Below, one piece after another: positions 16,225-25,348 of a stretch of 64,000 nt of DNA. A program made the position numbers and the translations under genes. This DNA comes from Arthrobacter sp. 131MFCol6.1. Its GTDB lineage: Bacteria; Actinomycetota; Actinomycetes; Actinomycetales; Micrococcaceae. The DNA lies in contig NZ_KB895541.1 of the NCBI RefSeq assembly GCF_000374925.1, positions 746,122-810,121 on the forward strand, read 5' to 3'. Position 1 is the stretch's first letter. Every line of letters begins with the position of its first letter. The notes below the pieces were generated by a model. That model was given only the letters and a program-made list of their open reading frames with translations, was not told the origin of the DNA and did not search any database.

Positions 16225-17169
16225 GTGAGCACGGCGTCACGAACTCCCCGGATTGTCTCCGGAATCACCTCCCGGCTGCCAGTCCGCGTCGACAAGACGA
16301 TCAGGCGGCTCGCCGTGCTGTCCCTCATCGGCCAGATCGTCCTGGTGGTGACCGGCGGCGCCGTCCGCCTGACGGCCTCGGGCCTTGGCTGCCCCACCTG
16401 GCCGCGCTGCACGGAAGCGTCCCTGGCCACCACCCCGGAAATGGGGATCCACGGCATCATTGAATTCGGCAACCGGCTCCTGACGTTTGCGCTGGCGGCC
16501 GTCGCAGTGATGATGCTGGTCTACCTGTGGAACCTCCGCAAGGAGCGCCGCGACCTGTTCCTGCTCGCCCTCGGCCTGCTCGCCAGCATCCCGGCCCAGG
16601 CCGTCATCGGCGGCATCACGGTGCTGACCGGGCTGAACCCGTGGGTCGTGGGCCTGCACTTCCTCGTGTCCATGGCCCTCGTGGTCCTCGCGACCCTCCT
16701 CGTGAACCGAGCCTACGGGCGCACGGGCAAGGCCCGGACCGTGCAGCTTCCCGCCCTGCCGGGGGCTGCCCGCCCGGTGATGACCGCCGTCGCGGTCCTC
16801 TCCGCCGTCGCCGTCTGCCTCGGCGTGGTGGTGACCGGCGCCGGCCCGCATGCCGGCGACGCGAACGCCCCGCGCAACGACCTCGACTGGGACCTGTTCG
16901 CGCACATCCACGCTGCGCCCGCCTACCTGGTGACCGCCGGCGCGCTGTTCGCGTTGGTCCTTGTGGTCCGCGGCCGGATCCAGGGGCCGTTCCGCTCCGC
17001 GGTGTTCATGCTCCTGGGCGTCACGGTACTGCAGGCCGTTATCGGCTTTACGCAGTACTACAACGGCATCCCGGCGCTGCTCGTCGGCGCGCACATGCTG
17101 GCGGCGGCGCTGCTGATGAGCGCAGCGACCAACGCCGCGGACCTCGCCCGCTACAGCCCGGTGGACTAA
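16225..17169 (+). CDS. ctaA: Heme A synthase CtaA
   Basis: A 314-residue membrane protein that oxidises heme O to heme A for cytochrome aa3 oxidase. Seven to eight hydrophobic helices are visible. The family motifs are the Cys pair in ASGLGCPTWPRC, the heme-ligand His regions IHGIIEFGNR and GLHFLVS, HAGDANAPRNDLDW, and the second pair HIHAAPAYL and GAHMLAA. GTG at 16225 is chosen because the region upstream in frame lies within the permease gene. ctaB, the preceding enzyme of the pathway, lies 3.4 kb away on the other strand. Confidence 0.93.
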   Translation: MSTASRTPRIVSGITSRLPVRVDKTIRRLAVLSLIGQIVLVVTGGAVRLTASGLGCPTWPRCTEASLATTPEMGIHGIIEFGNRLLTFALAAVAVMMLVYLWNLRKERRDLFLLALGLLASIPAQAVIGGITVLTGLNPWVVGLHFLVSMALVVLATLLVNRAYGRTGKARTVQLPALPGAARPVMTAVAVLSAVAVCLGVVVTGAGPHAGDANAPRNDLDWDLFAHIHAAPAYLVTAGALFALVLVVRGRIQGPFRSAVFMLLGVTVLQAVIGFTQYYNGIPALLVGAHMLAAALLMSAATNAADLARYSPVD

Positions 17170-17210
17170 CCCGGTGGACTAATCAGCCGCAGCACCCCTG
17201 AACAAAGCAT

Positions 17211-17267
17211 CGCGGGGTCACTTACCGCCCATCCGGCACGTCCGGACGGCCCGTAAGTGACCCCGCG
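17211..17267 (+). terminator. ctaA operon terminator
   Basis: A hairpin with perfect 15-base arms (CGCGGGGTCACTTAC at 17211-17225 and its complement at 17253-17267) around a 27-nt GC-rich loop, followed by TTT. It lies 41 bp after the ctaA stop. Confidence 0.8.
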
Positions 17268-17446
17268 TTTGCTGTCTGTGCACCCGTCCGGGCGCTGTGG
17301 CAACGATGTTCAGTACCGCATTCACTTCCCGGGGGCTGGCCATGACGGGATTTCCGGGTGGACTATGGGATGGCATGGACAAGGATCGTCGCGGCAGTGG
17401 GCTTTCCTCGTTCGTTCCCGTGACGCTGACCGGAAGGCCTTCTCTG

Positions 17447-17971
17447 ATGCAAGCGACAGAACCGACCGTGCCTCCTTCACCCTCAGCCCGCCAGCGCGCG
17501 GCCAGCCTCAAAGAACGCGTCTACATCATCTTCACGAGCCTGGCCGTGGTGTTGGCGCTTCGGAGTCACGCGGACGAGACCACGCCGCTAGCAGCGGCGG
17601 CGACGCTCAGCATCGTGGTGATCGGTTCCCTGCTGGGGATCTTCGTCGCCGATCTCCTGAGCCACCTGACAGTTCATTCGAAGCTTCCCACCGGTGACGA
17701 GCTGCACCACATGATCGCGGTCAGCGCGGACGGCCTCGGCGTCCTGGTCACACCGTTGCTCCTCCTCACGGCAGCCGGCCTCGGTCTGTGGTCGACGGCC
17801 GTCGCCTTGGCGTGGGCGATCGTGGTCCTGGTTGTCTCGCTCGCCGTCGTCGGGTTCCTCGCGATCCGGCGCCTCGAGATCCCTCTGCGTCACAAGGCCG
17901 CCATCATGTTCGCTGAAGTCGTGTTGAGCCTGCTGGTAATCGGGCTGGAGCTGGTGGCCCACAATCTATAG
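17447..17971 (+). CDS. Hypothetical membrane protein
   Basis: A 174-residue protein with four or five hydrophobic segments after a short polar N-terminus (PPSPSARQRAASLKERVY). I do not recognise the family; it vaguely resembles small VIT/DUF-type four-helix membrane proteins. A conserved-looking polar loop (HLTVHSKLPTGDELHHMI) lies between the second and third helices. The ATG at 17447 is chosen because AAGG lies 9 nt upstream; the frame is open to 17297. It stands alone between the ctaA terminator and the acyltransferase gene and seems accessory. Confidence 0.75.
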   Translation: MQATEPTVPPSPSARQRAASLKERVYIIFTSLAVVLALRSHADETTPLAAAATLSIVVIGSLLGIFVADLLSHLTVHSKLPTGDELHHMIAVSADGLGVLVTPLLLLTAAGLGLWSTAVALAWAIVVLVVSLAVVGFLAIRRLEIPLRHKAAIMFAEVVLSLLVIGLELVAHNL

Positions 17972-18251
17972 AGAGGCCCAAGGCCTCCCCCCATTCGACC
18001 TCGGGTTACTGGCCGGTCACTTGTCCAAACGGGAAGGCGTTCGGAATACTGGATGGTGTGGCCCCTTTTTGGGCCTGCCCATTGGCCGGGCAGCCGCAGA
18101 GCCGGCGTCAGGTTTCGTCCAGCCAAGGCGGGAATACTTGGATAGGGCGCAGGACTGGCGCCGTAATCGCATCCATGGATAGAAGGACGGCTCGGTTTTG
18201 CCTTGATGCAGCTGGAATTGAAACCGGCCAGATAGAGGCACCGGAGGATAT
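17972..18251. other. Intergenic region with no gene
   Basis: 280 bp without a supported gene. The right half (about 18040-18250) is visibly less GC-rich than neighbouring coding DNA. The only ATG frame (18058-18264) has no Shine-Dalgarno and no plausible protein features. Confidence 0.4.
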
Positions 18252-19412
18252 GTGGCGTTACTAGTCGGCGAAAGGCCCGCACAGGCGGTCCAACATACTG
18301 CAAAGCGCCCACGGCTGGACGGCCTGGACGTTCTGCGCGGTGCCGCTGTGGGCGCCGTCCTCCTCGGACATTCCTGGCCCGGCATATTCCAAGGCGCCGG
18401 CATCGTGGGTGTCATTGTCTTCTTCGTGCTGAGCGGCTACTTGATCACCAACGTGCTGGTCGGCGACATCGAACGGCACCGAAAAATTCGTTACGGACGC
18501 TTCTATGCGCACAGGGCCTTCCGGCTGGTGCCGGCCCTGGTCTCTCTCCTGGGCGTCTACGCGATCGTCGAATTGGCCACCGACGTCCTCGGTGACCGGT
18601 CCAAGGGAATCGTTGGGTACACCGTCCTCGCCGGTCTTGGCTACCTCAAAGACCTCCCCCTGCCCTTCGACGTCAGCATGGCGATCGGACCGCTCTGGAC
18701 GTTGGCGGTGGAAGAACAGTTCTACCTGATCTGGCCCGCGCTGCTGGTGCTCGCCCTGCGGCGCAACCGCCAGGGACGGCTGGTTGGCTGGTCCGCCGCC
18801 GTCGCCCTCTTCCTCATGTCCGCCAGTGTGCTGGCAATGGTGACCCTGGCCCCGCAACTTCACTCGCTGGTTTACGCGCTGCCGACAACCTGGGGCCTGG
18901 GCCTGATCATCGGTTCGGCCCTGCGGCTCTACAGGGTCCATGTGTTCAGCTGGTTCACCGGCCGCTGGCCCAGGCGTGCGGCCCTGCTCGGTTCCGTGGC
19001 CGTCCTGGCCGCGCTGATCTTCTTCCCGAAGGCCAACGAAACGCCGGCCTTCATGTTCATTGGCGGCCCGCTGGCCATGGCCGCCTCAGCCGTCCTGGTC
19101 GCACTGGCCGCCTCCCGCACCGCAGTGATGCCCAAGTGGACGCGCCCGGTGCAGCTGCTGGGCACCGTCTCGTACGCCGCCTACCTCTGGAACTACGCCG
19201 TCATTCTCTGGCTCAACGGCGGCTCCACGGCCGATCTGCCGCCGTTCATCGCGGTGTCGGCGATCGTGGTGACCCTGCTCATTGCGGTCATCAGCTGGCA
19301 CACTGTCGAACGGCTCGGCCGGATCGCGCGGGCCCGCTTCGACCAGCACTATTCGGCCCGGTACTATCCGGACCGGCAGCAGGCCGGCAGCGCCGCTTCC
19401 CGGCACGGTTAG
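18252..19412 (+). CDS. Acyltransferase 3 family membrane protein (OafA type)
   Basis: A 386-residue integral membrane acyltransferase with about ten hydrophobic segments. The N-terminus has the family hallmark GLDVLRGAAVGAVLLGHSW, with the Arg and His needed in this family, then SGYLITNVL and GPLWTLAVEEQFYLIWP. Such enzymes O-acylate exopolysaccharide, peptidoglycan or lipid glycans; the target is unknown. GTG at 18252 has GGAGG 4 nt upstream. There is no C-terminal SGNH domain. The stop lies in the first unit of a 14-bp repeat array. Together with the neighbouring membrane gene it looks like accessory surface-modification content. Confidence 0.9.
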   Translation: MALLVGERPAQAVQHTAKRPRLDGLDVLRGAAVGAVLLGHSWPGIFQGAGIVGVIVFFVLSGYLITNVLVGDIERHRKIRYGRFYAHRAFRLVPALVSLLGVYAIVELATDVLGDRSKGIVGYTVLAGLGYLKDLPLPFDVSMAIGPLWTLAVEEQFYLIWPALLVLALRRNRQGRLVGWSAAVALFLMSASVLAMVTLAPQLHSLVYALPTTWGLGLIIGSALRLYRVHVFSWFTGRWPRRAALLGSVAVLAALIFFPKANETPAFMFIGGPLAMAASAVLVALAASRTAVMPKWTRPVQLLGTVSYAAYLWNYAVILWLNGGSTADLPPFIAVSAIVVTLLIAVISWHTVERLGRIARARFDQHYSARYYPDRQQAGSAASRHG

Positions 19413-19510
19413 GCGGGACTGTTCAGGCGGCAGGATTCACGCGGGACGGTTCCGCGGCACTGTTCAGTCGGCACTCTTCAGCCGGCAGAATTCAGTCGGC
19501 CCTGGTCAAT
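19399..19510. repeat. 14-bp degenerate tandem repeat array
   Basis: Seven consecutive 14-bp units run from 19413 to 19510, for example CGGCACTGTTCAGT (19455-19468), CGGCACTCTTCAGC (19469-19482) and CGGCAGAATTCAGT (19483-19496). A weaker unit at 19399-19412 contains the acyltransferase stop codon, and the last unit overlaps the stop of the convergent dehydratase gene. The array therefore fills the entire gap between the two 3' ends. No hairpin dominates, so it is a direct-repeat array and not an ordinary terminator. Confidence 0.75.
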
Positions 19511-20453
19511 CGCTGCCCGGGTCGTTCTCCAGCGTGCAGGCATCGGTGTTCGCCCCGCAGACGATCACCGCGACGCGTTCCCCTGCGGCGGGTGTGTATG
19601 CCCCTGACGTGAGCGCCGCGAACGCAGCCGCAGCCCCGTACTCGGCGGGGATCCGGTAATCGCTCCACAACCGTGACCTGGCGGCGACGATGGCGGCGTC
19701 GTCGACCAGCACAGAGGCCGGCGGGACGCGTGAGGCGATGCTGAAGGCGATCCCGCCCACGCGCCGGGCCCCGAGGGAATCCGCGGCGACGCCCGAAACG
19801 GCCACATCGACCGGGCGCCCGGCGTCGAGGGCCGCGTGCAGCGTGGGGATGGAGAAGGGCTCAACCGCGACGACGCGGGCCCGTCCCTCGGCAGCTGCCG
19901 CCACGCCCGCATAGAGTCCGCCGCCGCCGACGGCGACGACGATCGTGTCGATGCCGGGCTCGTCCTCGAGAATTTCCTCGGCCAGGGTGCCTGCGCCTGC
20001 CGCGATTTCCAGCTGGTCGTACGCATGGCAGAACAAGGCACCGGTATCTTCCACGTAGTCCATTGCGGCCGCGAAAGCCTCCGCGTATTCGGCGCCGATC
20101 TGCCGGACCGTGGCGTTATACGCGAGGAGTCGCTCGACCTTTATCCGCGGGGCGTTCTTCGGGATGAACACCGTCGCCGGCAGGCCGAGAGCCGCGGCGG
20201 CGTATGCGTTCGCCAAACCCGCGTTGCCGCCCGACGCCGCCACCACACCGACGGCCGGGTCAAGCTCCCCGCGCTCCAGGGCAGCGAGCTGCCGGTTGAA
20301 GGCACCCCGGGCCTTGAAGACGCCCGTGTGCTGCAGGAACTCACATTTGAACCAGAGCGGGGCGGCAGCGGTACCCCCGCGGAGCAATGGTGTGCGCCGC
20401 ACGTGGCCACTGATGCGGTTCTGTGCCTGAAGTACATCGCTGCGGTTGATCAC
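19506..20453 (-). CDS. Threonine/serine dehydratase-like PLP enzyme
   Basis: A 315-residue fold-type II PLP enzyme. The PLP lysine lies in HTGVFKARGAFNRQ, followed by the ASGGNAGLANAYAAA phosphate/substrate region and the Gly-rich loop AVGGGGLYAGVA. The length and lack of a regulatory ACT domain fit catabolic threonine/serine dehydratase (threonine to 2-oxobutyrate and ammonia) or serine racemase; the two cannot be separated by eye. The usual SSGNHAQG is here ASGGNAGLA, with His replaced. GTG at 20453 (MINRSDVLQ) is selected, since sequence further upstream in frame is intergenic and then antisense to ctaB. It sits in the accessory insert between ctaA and ctaB. Confidence 0.85.
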   Translation of the reverse strand: MINRSDVLQAQNRISGHVRRTPLLRGGTAAAPLWFKCEFLQHTGVFKARGAFNRQLAALERGELDPAVGVVAASGGNAGLANAYAAAALGLPATVFIPKNAPRIKVERLLAYNATVRQIGAEYAEAFAAAMDYVEDTGALFCHAYDQLEIAAGAGTLAEEILEDEPGIDTIVVAVGGGGLYAGVAAAAEGRARVVAVEPFSIPTLHAALDAGRPVDVAVSGVAADSLGARRVGGIAFSIASRVPPASVLVDDAAIVAARSRLWSDYRIPAEYGAAAAFAALTSGAYTPAAGERVAVIVCGANTDACTLENDPGSD

Positions 20454-20534
20454 GGTCTCCCCTGGGGTTGTGGCGCCTGGCCGGTTCGTAAGGATACCCC
20501 GGGACCGAAAAGGACCGCCCCTCCCCTGATACAG

Positions 20535-20569
20535 CTGACGCTCCCCCACCACTGGTGAGGGAGCGTCAG
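20535..20569 (-). terminator. ctaB terminator
   Basis: A hairpin with 16-base arms (20535-20550 and 20554-20569), one mismatch and a 3-nt loop, starting 18 bp after the ctaB stop. It insulates ctaB from the dehydratase gene on the same strand. Confidence 0.8.
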
Positions 20570-20587
20570 GCACACGAACGGGGGGAA

Positions 20588-21550
20588 TCAGCCGCCCATG
20601 ATGGCCGAGCCGACGAAGGGGTCGACGGCCAGGGCAATGAAGAGCAGGGTCAGGTAGCTGATGGAGCCGTGGAAGACCTTCATGGCTCCCTTGTTCGACA
20701 CGTCGCCCGCCTGGGCGCGGTTGTACAGGGCGTGCGACTCGTACAGGAACCAGGCACCGGCGCCCACGGCGGTCACCGTGTAGACCCAGCCGGCACCGCC
20801 GGCCGGGATCATCAGCAGCGAACACGCCACCATGGCCCAGGCGTAGAGGACCACCTGCACCGAAACCACTTTCGCGCCGGCTATGGCGCCCAGCATCGGC
20901 ACGTTGGCGTTGCGGTAGTCCTCGCCGTAGCGCATCGACAGCGGCCAGTAGTGCGGCGGGGTCCAGAGGAAAATCACCATAAACAGCACGACGGCGGGCC
21001 ACTCGACAGTGTTGGTGACGGCGGCCCAGGCAATCAGGACCGGGAAGCACCCGGCGGCGCCGCCCCAGACAATGTTCTGGGCTGTGCGCCGCTTCAGGAT
21101 CATGGTGTAGATGACCACGTAGAAGACGATGGCGCCGAGTCCGAGCCACGCGGCGAGCGGGTTGGCCCCGAACCAGAGGATGGCGATCGCTGCCGCGCCC
21201 AGCAGCCAGGAGAAGATGAGGGCTTCGCGGGGCGTGACCTCACCGGTGACCAGCGGCCGGTTCTCGGTGCGGTGCATGAGCTTGTCGATATCGCGGTCGA
21301 TGTAACAGTTGAAGGCGCCGGCTGAACCTGCCGCGAACGCGCCGCCCACAAGCGTCGCCAGGATCAGGCCGATCGACGGGAAACCACGTTCGGCATAGAT
21401 CATGGTGGGCAGCGTGCTGACGAGCAGGAGCTCGATGACGCGGGGTTTCGTGAGCGCCAGGTAGGCCTTGGCTTTGCGGCCGAAGCCCATTCTTCCCGAG
21501 GCCGGGGAGGCGTTCAGCGGCGTATTAGTTGTGCTCACGGTGGCAGTCAC
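20588..21550 (-). CDS. ctaB: Protoheme IX farnesyltransferase (heme O synthase) CtaB
   Basis: A 320-residue UbiA-family prenyltransferase that adds farnesyl to heme B, giving heme O for CtaA. The first Asp-rich motif is [19 protein letters not shown], followed by [17 protein letters not shown]; the second acidic motif is [13 protein letters not shown]. About nine hydrophobic segments are visible. The start is GTG at 21550, with GTG at 21538 as alternative; neither has a strong Shine-Dalgarno. Two 18-bp direct repeats lie immediately upstream. It is divergent from tkt across a 486-bp region, the common actinobacterial arrangement. Confidence 0.93.
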   Translation of the reverse strand: MTATVSTTNTPLNASPASGRMGFGRKAKAYLALTKPRVIELLLVSTLPTMIYAERGFPSIGLILATLVGGAFAAGSAGAFNCYIDRDIDKLMHRTENRPLVTGEVTPREALIFSWLLGAAAIAILWFGANPLAAWLGLGAIVFYVVIYTMILKRRTAQNIVWGGAAGCFPVLIAWAAVTNTVEWPAVVLFMVIFLWTPPHYWPLSMRYGEDYRNANVPMLGAIAGAKVVSVQVVLYAWAMVACSLLMIPAGGAGWVYTVTAVGAGAWFLYESHALYNRAQAGDVSNKGAMKVFHGSISYLTLLFIALAVDPFVGSAIMGG

Positions 21551-22036
21551 TCTGTTCTGTCTGGCTGTGCAGTTCTGTCTGGCTGGGCAGCCCCGGGTGG
21601 ATTTCGCAACGCACTGTGCGGCAGACCGGGCTCCGCGCTCGGCGCACGCCCGTGTCCTTGCCCCAGTCGAAGGCCACCACCCATCATACCGTGGAGCTCC
21701 GGGGCGGACGGCCGCCGAACGGCGCCCCATGATTCCGGCGCGTTAACGCCGGCTCACCGGCCCCACGGCGGACGGTGATTCATATAAGCGAAATCAGGTC
21801 CAATTGGTGAGATATACGCTGACCACAAAGTGGAATGGGACTAGGCTGTCCTTAGATCAGCGCACACGGGCACGCATACAGGCACTTGCCGGACACGCGG
21901 CTCTGCATCTGCGTCTGAATGATAGATCAACGTTTCGATGGTGAACGGCTGGTACGAACCGCAGCGGGCACCGAACTGTGCCCGGGCGGAAAAGAGCGTA
22001 CCGCCGGCCGTCAGCACAGAGAGGGGCCCGGTTTTC
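21551..22036. other. Divergent intergenic region, ctaB / tkt
   Basis: 486 bp without a supported gene. The left end holds two 18-bp direct repeats. The middle (about 21770-21840) is AT-rich for this genome and is the likely promoter zone for tkt and ctaB, but I cannot fix the hexamers. A purine-rich GAGAGGGG at 22019-22026 is the probable tkt ribosome binding site. Confidence 0.5.
21555..21590. repeat. Two 18-bp direct repeats in the ctaB leader
   Basis: TTCTGTCTGGCTGTGCAG (21555-21572) is followed directly by the same 18 bases with one T-to-G change (21573-21590). The pair ends 5 bp before the chosen ctaB start codon. Confidence 0.8.
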
Positions 22037-24163
22037 GTGCCACATTTGGAAGAGCAAGAACTGTCATGGACTGACTTGGACCAGCGCGCGGTGGACACCG
22101 TCCGTGTGCTGGCCGCGGATGCGGTGGAGAAGGTCGGAAACGGCCACCCGGGAACGGCGATGAGCCTGGCTCCGGCCGCGTATTTGTTGTTCCAGAAGCT
22201 GATGCGCCACGATCCGGCGAACCCGGACTGGCTGGGCCGCGACCGGTTCATCCTGTCCCCCGGACACACGTCCCTGACCCTGTACATCCAGCTGTTCCTC
22301 TCCGGCTACGGCCTGGAGCTGAAGGACCTGGAGGCGCTGCGGACCTGGGGCTCGCTGACCCCGGGCCACCCGGAGTATAAGCACACCAAGGGTGTGGAGA
22401 TCACCACCGGCCCGCTCGGCCAGGGCCTGGCCTCCGCGGTCGGCTTCGCCTATTCCCAGCGCCGGATGCGCGGCCTGTTCGACGCCGACGCTCCCGCCGG
22501 CACGAGCCCGTTCGATCACACCATCTGGGTGATCGCCTCCGACGGCGACCTGCAGGAAGGCGTCACCTCCGAGGCGTCCTCACTCGCCGGGCACCAGGAA
22601 CTGGGCAACCTCGTGGTGATCTACGACGAGAACCACATCTCGATTGAGGACGACACCGATGTGGCGTTCACCGAGGACGTCCTGGCCCGCTACGAGGCCT
22701 ACGGCTGGCACACCCAGCGCGTCGATTGGACCCGGACCGGCGAATACGTCGAAGACGTGCAGGAACTGCACGCCGCGCTGCTTGCCGCGAAGGCCGAAAC
22801 CGGCAAGCCCTCCATCATCTCCCTGCGGACCATCATCGGGTACCCGGCGCCGAAGAAGCAGAACACCGGCAAGATCCACGGCTCCGCCCTGGGCGCTGAG
22901 GAAGTCGCGGCCCTGAAGAAGGTCCTGGGCTTCGACCCGGAACGCGCCTTCCAGGTCGACGAGGACGTCCTGGCCCACGCCCGGGCCGTCCAGGACCGCG
23001 GCGCGGCTGCCCGCACCGACTGGCAGGCCTCGTTCGAGGCGTGGCAAGCCGGCAACCCCGAGGCCGCTGCATTGCTGGAACGCGTCGAGGCGAAGAAGCT
23101 CCCGGGCGACTTCGAGGCCGCCCTGCCGGTCTTCGAGGCCGGCAAGGACGTCTCCACCCGGGCCGCCTCCGGGAAGGTCCTGAACGCGATCGGCCCGGTC
23201 ATGCCCGAACTCTGGGGCGGCTCCGCCGACCTCGCGGAGTCGAACAACACCACGATCGAAGGCTCGCCCTCGTTCATCCCCACGTCCCGGTCCACCGCGG
23301 CGTGGAAGGGCAACCCCTATGGCCGGGTCCTGCACTTCGGCATCCGCGAGCACGCCGCGGCATCGATCGTGAACGGCATCTCCCTGCACGGGCGCACCCG
23401 GGCGTTCTCCGGAACGTTCCTGATCTTCTCCGACTACCAGCGCCCCGCGATCCGGCTCGGCGCCCTCATGGGCGTCCCGTCGCTGTACGTCTGGACGCAC
23501 GACTCGATCGGGCTGGGCGAGGACGGCCCCACGCACCAGCCCGTCGAGCAGCTCGCCTCCCTGCGTGCCATCCCGGGCCTGGACGTCGTCCGCCCGGGAG
23601 ATGCGAACGAGGTTGCCGCGGCCTGGAAGGCCATGCTGGAAAACCACGAAAACCCCGCCGGGATCGTCCTGACCCGGCAGAACATCCCCACGTACGCCCG
23701 CGGCACCGGCGTGGCCGACGGCGACACCTTCGGCTCCACGGCCGGCGTCGAGAAGGGCGGCTACGTCCTGGCTGAGGCGTCGAAGGACGGCAACACCGTC
23801 GACGCCCAGGTCATCCTGATTGGCACCGGCTCCGAGGTCCAGCTCGCCGTCAACGCCCGCGAAGTGCTGCAGGCCGAGGGCATCCCCACCCGTGTGGTGT
23901 CCATGCCCTGCGTGGAATGGTTCAACAAGCAGGACGCCGCCTACCGCGACGCCGTGCTGCCCCCGGCCGTGAAGGCACGCGTTTCGGTCGAGGCCGGACT
24001 GGCCCTGGGCTGGAAGGAATTCGTCGGCGACGCCGGCCGTTCCATCTCCCTGGAGCACTTCGGCGCGTCCGCGGACTACAAGCGCCTCTTCCAGGAATTC
24101 GGCATCACGGCAGAAGCAGTCGCCGCCGCCGCGAAGGAATCCCTCGCCGGCCTCACCAACTGA
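22037..24163 (+). CDS. tkt: Transketolase
   Basis: A 708-residue thiamine-diphosphate enzyme of the non-oxidative pentose phosphate pathway, moving two-carbon units between sugar phosphates. The TPP motif is [12 protein letters not shown] with [10 protein letters not shown] downstream; [41 protein letters not shown] and [19 protein letters not shown] are the other family blocks. GTG at 22037 is chosen because GAGAGGGG ends 10 nt upstream; TTG at 22046 (MEEQELSW) is the other possibility and is closer to the usual annotated N-terminus. It leads the tkt-tal-pgi-zwf-opcA-pgl run. Confidence 0.96.
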   Translation: MPHLEEQELSWTDLDQRAVDTVRVLAADAVEKVGNGHPGTAMSLAPAAYLLFQKLMRHDPANPDWLGRDRFILSPGHTSLTLYIQLFLSGYGLELKDLEALRTWGSLTPGHPEYKHTKGVEITTGPLGQGLASAVGFAYSQRRMRGLFDADAPAGTSPFDHTIWVIASDGDLQEGVTSEASSLAGHQELGNLVVIYDENHISIEDDTDVAFTEDVLARYEAYGWHTQRVDWTRTGEYVEDVQELHAALLAAKAETGKPSIISLRTIIGYPAPKKQNTGKIHGSALGAEEVAALKKVLGFDPERAFQVDEDVLAHARAVQDRGAAARTDWQASFEAWQAGNPEAAALLERVEAKKLPGDFEAALPVFEAGKDVSTRAASGKVLNAIGPVMPELWGGSADLAESNNTTIEGSPSFIPTSRSTAAWKGNPYGRVLHFGIREHAAASIVNGISLHGRTRAFSGTFLIFSDYQRPAIRLGALMGVPSLYVWTHDSIGLGEDGPTHQPVEQLASLRAIPGLDVVRPGDANEVAAAWKAMLENHENPAGIVLTRQNIPTYARGTGVADGDTFGSTAGVEKGGYVLAEASKDGNTVDAQVILIGTGSEVQLAVNAREVLQAEGIPTRVVSMPCVEWFNKQDAAYRDAVLPPAVKARVSVEAGLALGWKEFVGDAGRSISLEHFGASADYKRLFQEFGITAEAVAAAAKESLAGLTN

Positions 24164-24226
24164 TCCACCACCACGGTTCCGGGGGACGCTGTGCCCCCGG
24201 AACCCATGATTTCCAGGAGTTATGAA

Positions 24227-25342
24227 ATGACTACCCCCACCCAGCAGCTCTCCGACGCCGGCGTCTCGATCTGGCTCGATGACCTCTCCCGCGGCCGCCT
24301 GCAGACCGGCACCCTGCGCAAGCTGATTGAAGAGAAGAACGTCGTTGGCGTCACCACCAACCCGTCGATCTTCCACGCCGCCATCACCGCCGGCCACGAC
24401 TACGACGCCGTGATCGCCGCCCAGGCCGCGGCAGGCGCCACCGTCGAGGAGACCGTCTTCGAAATCACCACCACCGACGTGGCCGACGCCTGCGACCTGT
24501 TCGCCCCCGTCGCCGCGGCCACCAAGGGCGTCGACGGCCGCGTTTCCATCGAGGTCGACCCCCGCCTGGCCTGGGACACCGCCGGCACCATCGCCGAAGC
24601 GAAGCACCTGTACAAGAAGGTCAACAAGGACAACGTCCTGATCAAGATCCCGGCAACCCTCGAAGGCCTCGAGGCGATCACCGCCACCCTGGCCGAGGGC
24701 ATCAGCGTCAACGTGACCCTGATCTTCTCGCTGGAACGCTACCGCGCCGTGATCAACGCCTTCCAGTCCGGACTCGAGCAGGCCAAGGACAACGGCCACG
24801 ACCTGTCCACGATCCACTCGGTCGCGTCCTTCTTCGTCTCCCGCGTCGATGCCGAAATCGACAAGCGCCTCAACGCCATCGGCACCGAGGAAGCCAAGGC
24901 ACTCAAGGGCAAGGCCGGCCTGGCCAACGCGCGCCTGGCCTACCAGGTCTACGAGGAGCTGTTCTCCACCGAACGCTGGGCCCTGCTGGCCGAGGCCGGC
25001 GCCCTGCCGCAGCGCCCGCTCTGGGCCTCCACCGGCGTGAAGGACCCGGCCTACCCGGATACCCTCTACGTCACCGAACTCGTCGCCCCCGGCGTCGTCA
25101 ACACCATGCCGGAGAAGACGCTCGACGCGACGTTCGACCACGGCACCGTCACGGGCGACACCGTCACCCGCGGCTACGACGACGCCAACGCCACGCTGAA
25201 CTCCCTCGACGCACTGGGGATTTCCTACAACGAGGTCGTCGCTCTGCTCGAATCCGAAGGCCTGGACAAGTTCGTGGCCAGCTGGAAGGAACTGCTGGGC
25301 GACGTCGAAGGCGCCCTGGCCTCTGCACGGAAGGCTTCCTAA
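24227..25342 (+). CDS. tal: Transaldolase
   Basis: A 371-residue transaldolase of the actinobacterial long form, exchanging three-carbon units between sedoheptulose-7-phosphate and glyceraldehyde-3-phosphate. The Schiff-base lysine is in NVLIKIPAT, and the N-terminal [13 protein letters not shown] and [11 protein letters not shown] blocks are conserved. ATG at 24227 has CAGGAG 7 nt upstream. 63 bp separate it from tkt and 6 bp from pgi. Confidence 0.96.
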   Translation: MTTPTQQLSDAGVSIWLDDLSRGRLQTGTLRKLIEEKNVVGVTTNPSIFHAAITAGHDYDAVIAAQAAAGATVEETVFEITTTDVADACDLFAPVAAATKGVDGRVSIEVDPRLAWDTAGTIAEAKHLYKKVNKDNVLIKIPATLEGLEAITATLAEGISVNVTLIFSLERYRAVINAFQSGLEQAKDNGHDLSTIHSVASFFVSRVDAEIDKRLNAIGTEEAKALKGKAGLANARLAYQVYEELFSTERWALLAEAGALPQRPLWASTGVKDPAYPDTLYVTELVAPGVVNTMPEKTLDATFDHGTVTGDTVTRGYDDANATLNSLDALGISYNEVVALLESEGLDKFVASWKELLGDVEGALASARKAS

Positions 25343-25348
25343 CCCACC

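Noticed and set aside
18058..18264. Small gene between the membrane protein and acyltransferase
   Set aside because: No Shine-Dalgarno, no protein-like composition, and it overlaps the acyltransferase start region.
19506..21149. A 547-residue dehydratase with a long N-terminal extension
   Set aside because: The extension is antisense-frame sequence of ctaB plus a terminator; PLP-enzyme homology begins at the GTG at 20453.
21841..22287. Minus-strand gene in the ctaB/tkt region
   Set aside because: Most of it lies opposite the tkt N-terminus; the remainder is intergenic and the peptide has no recognisable feature.
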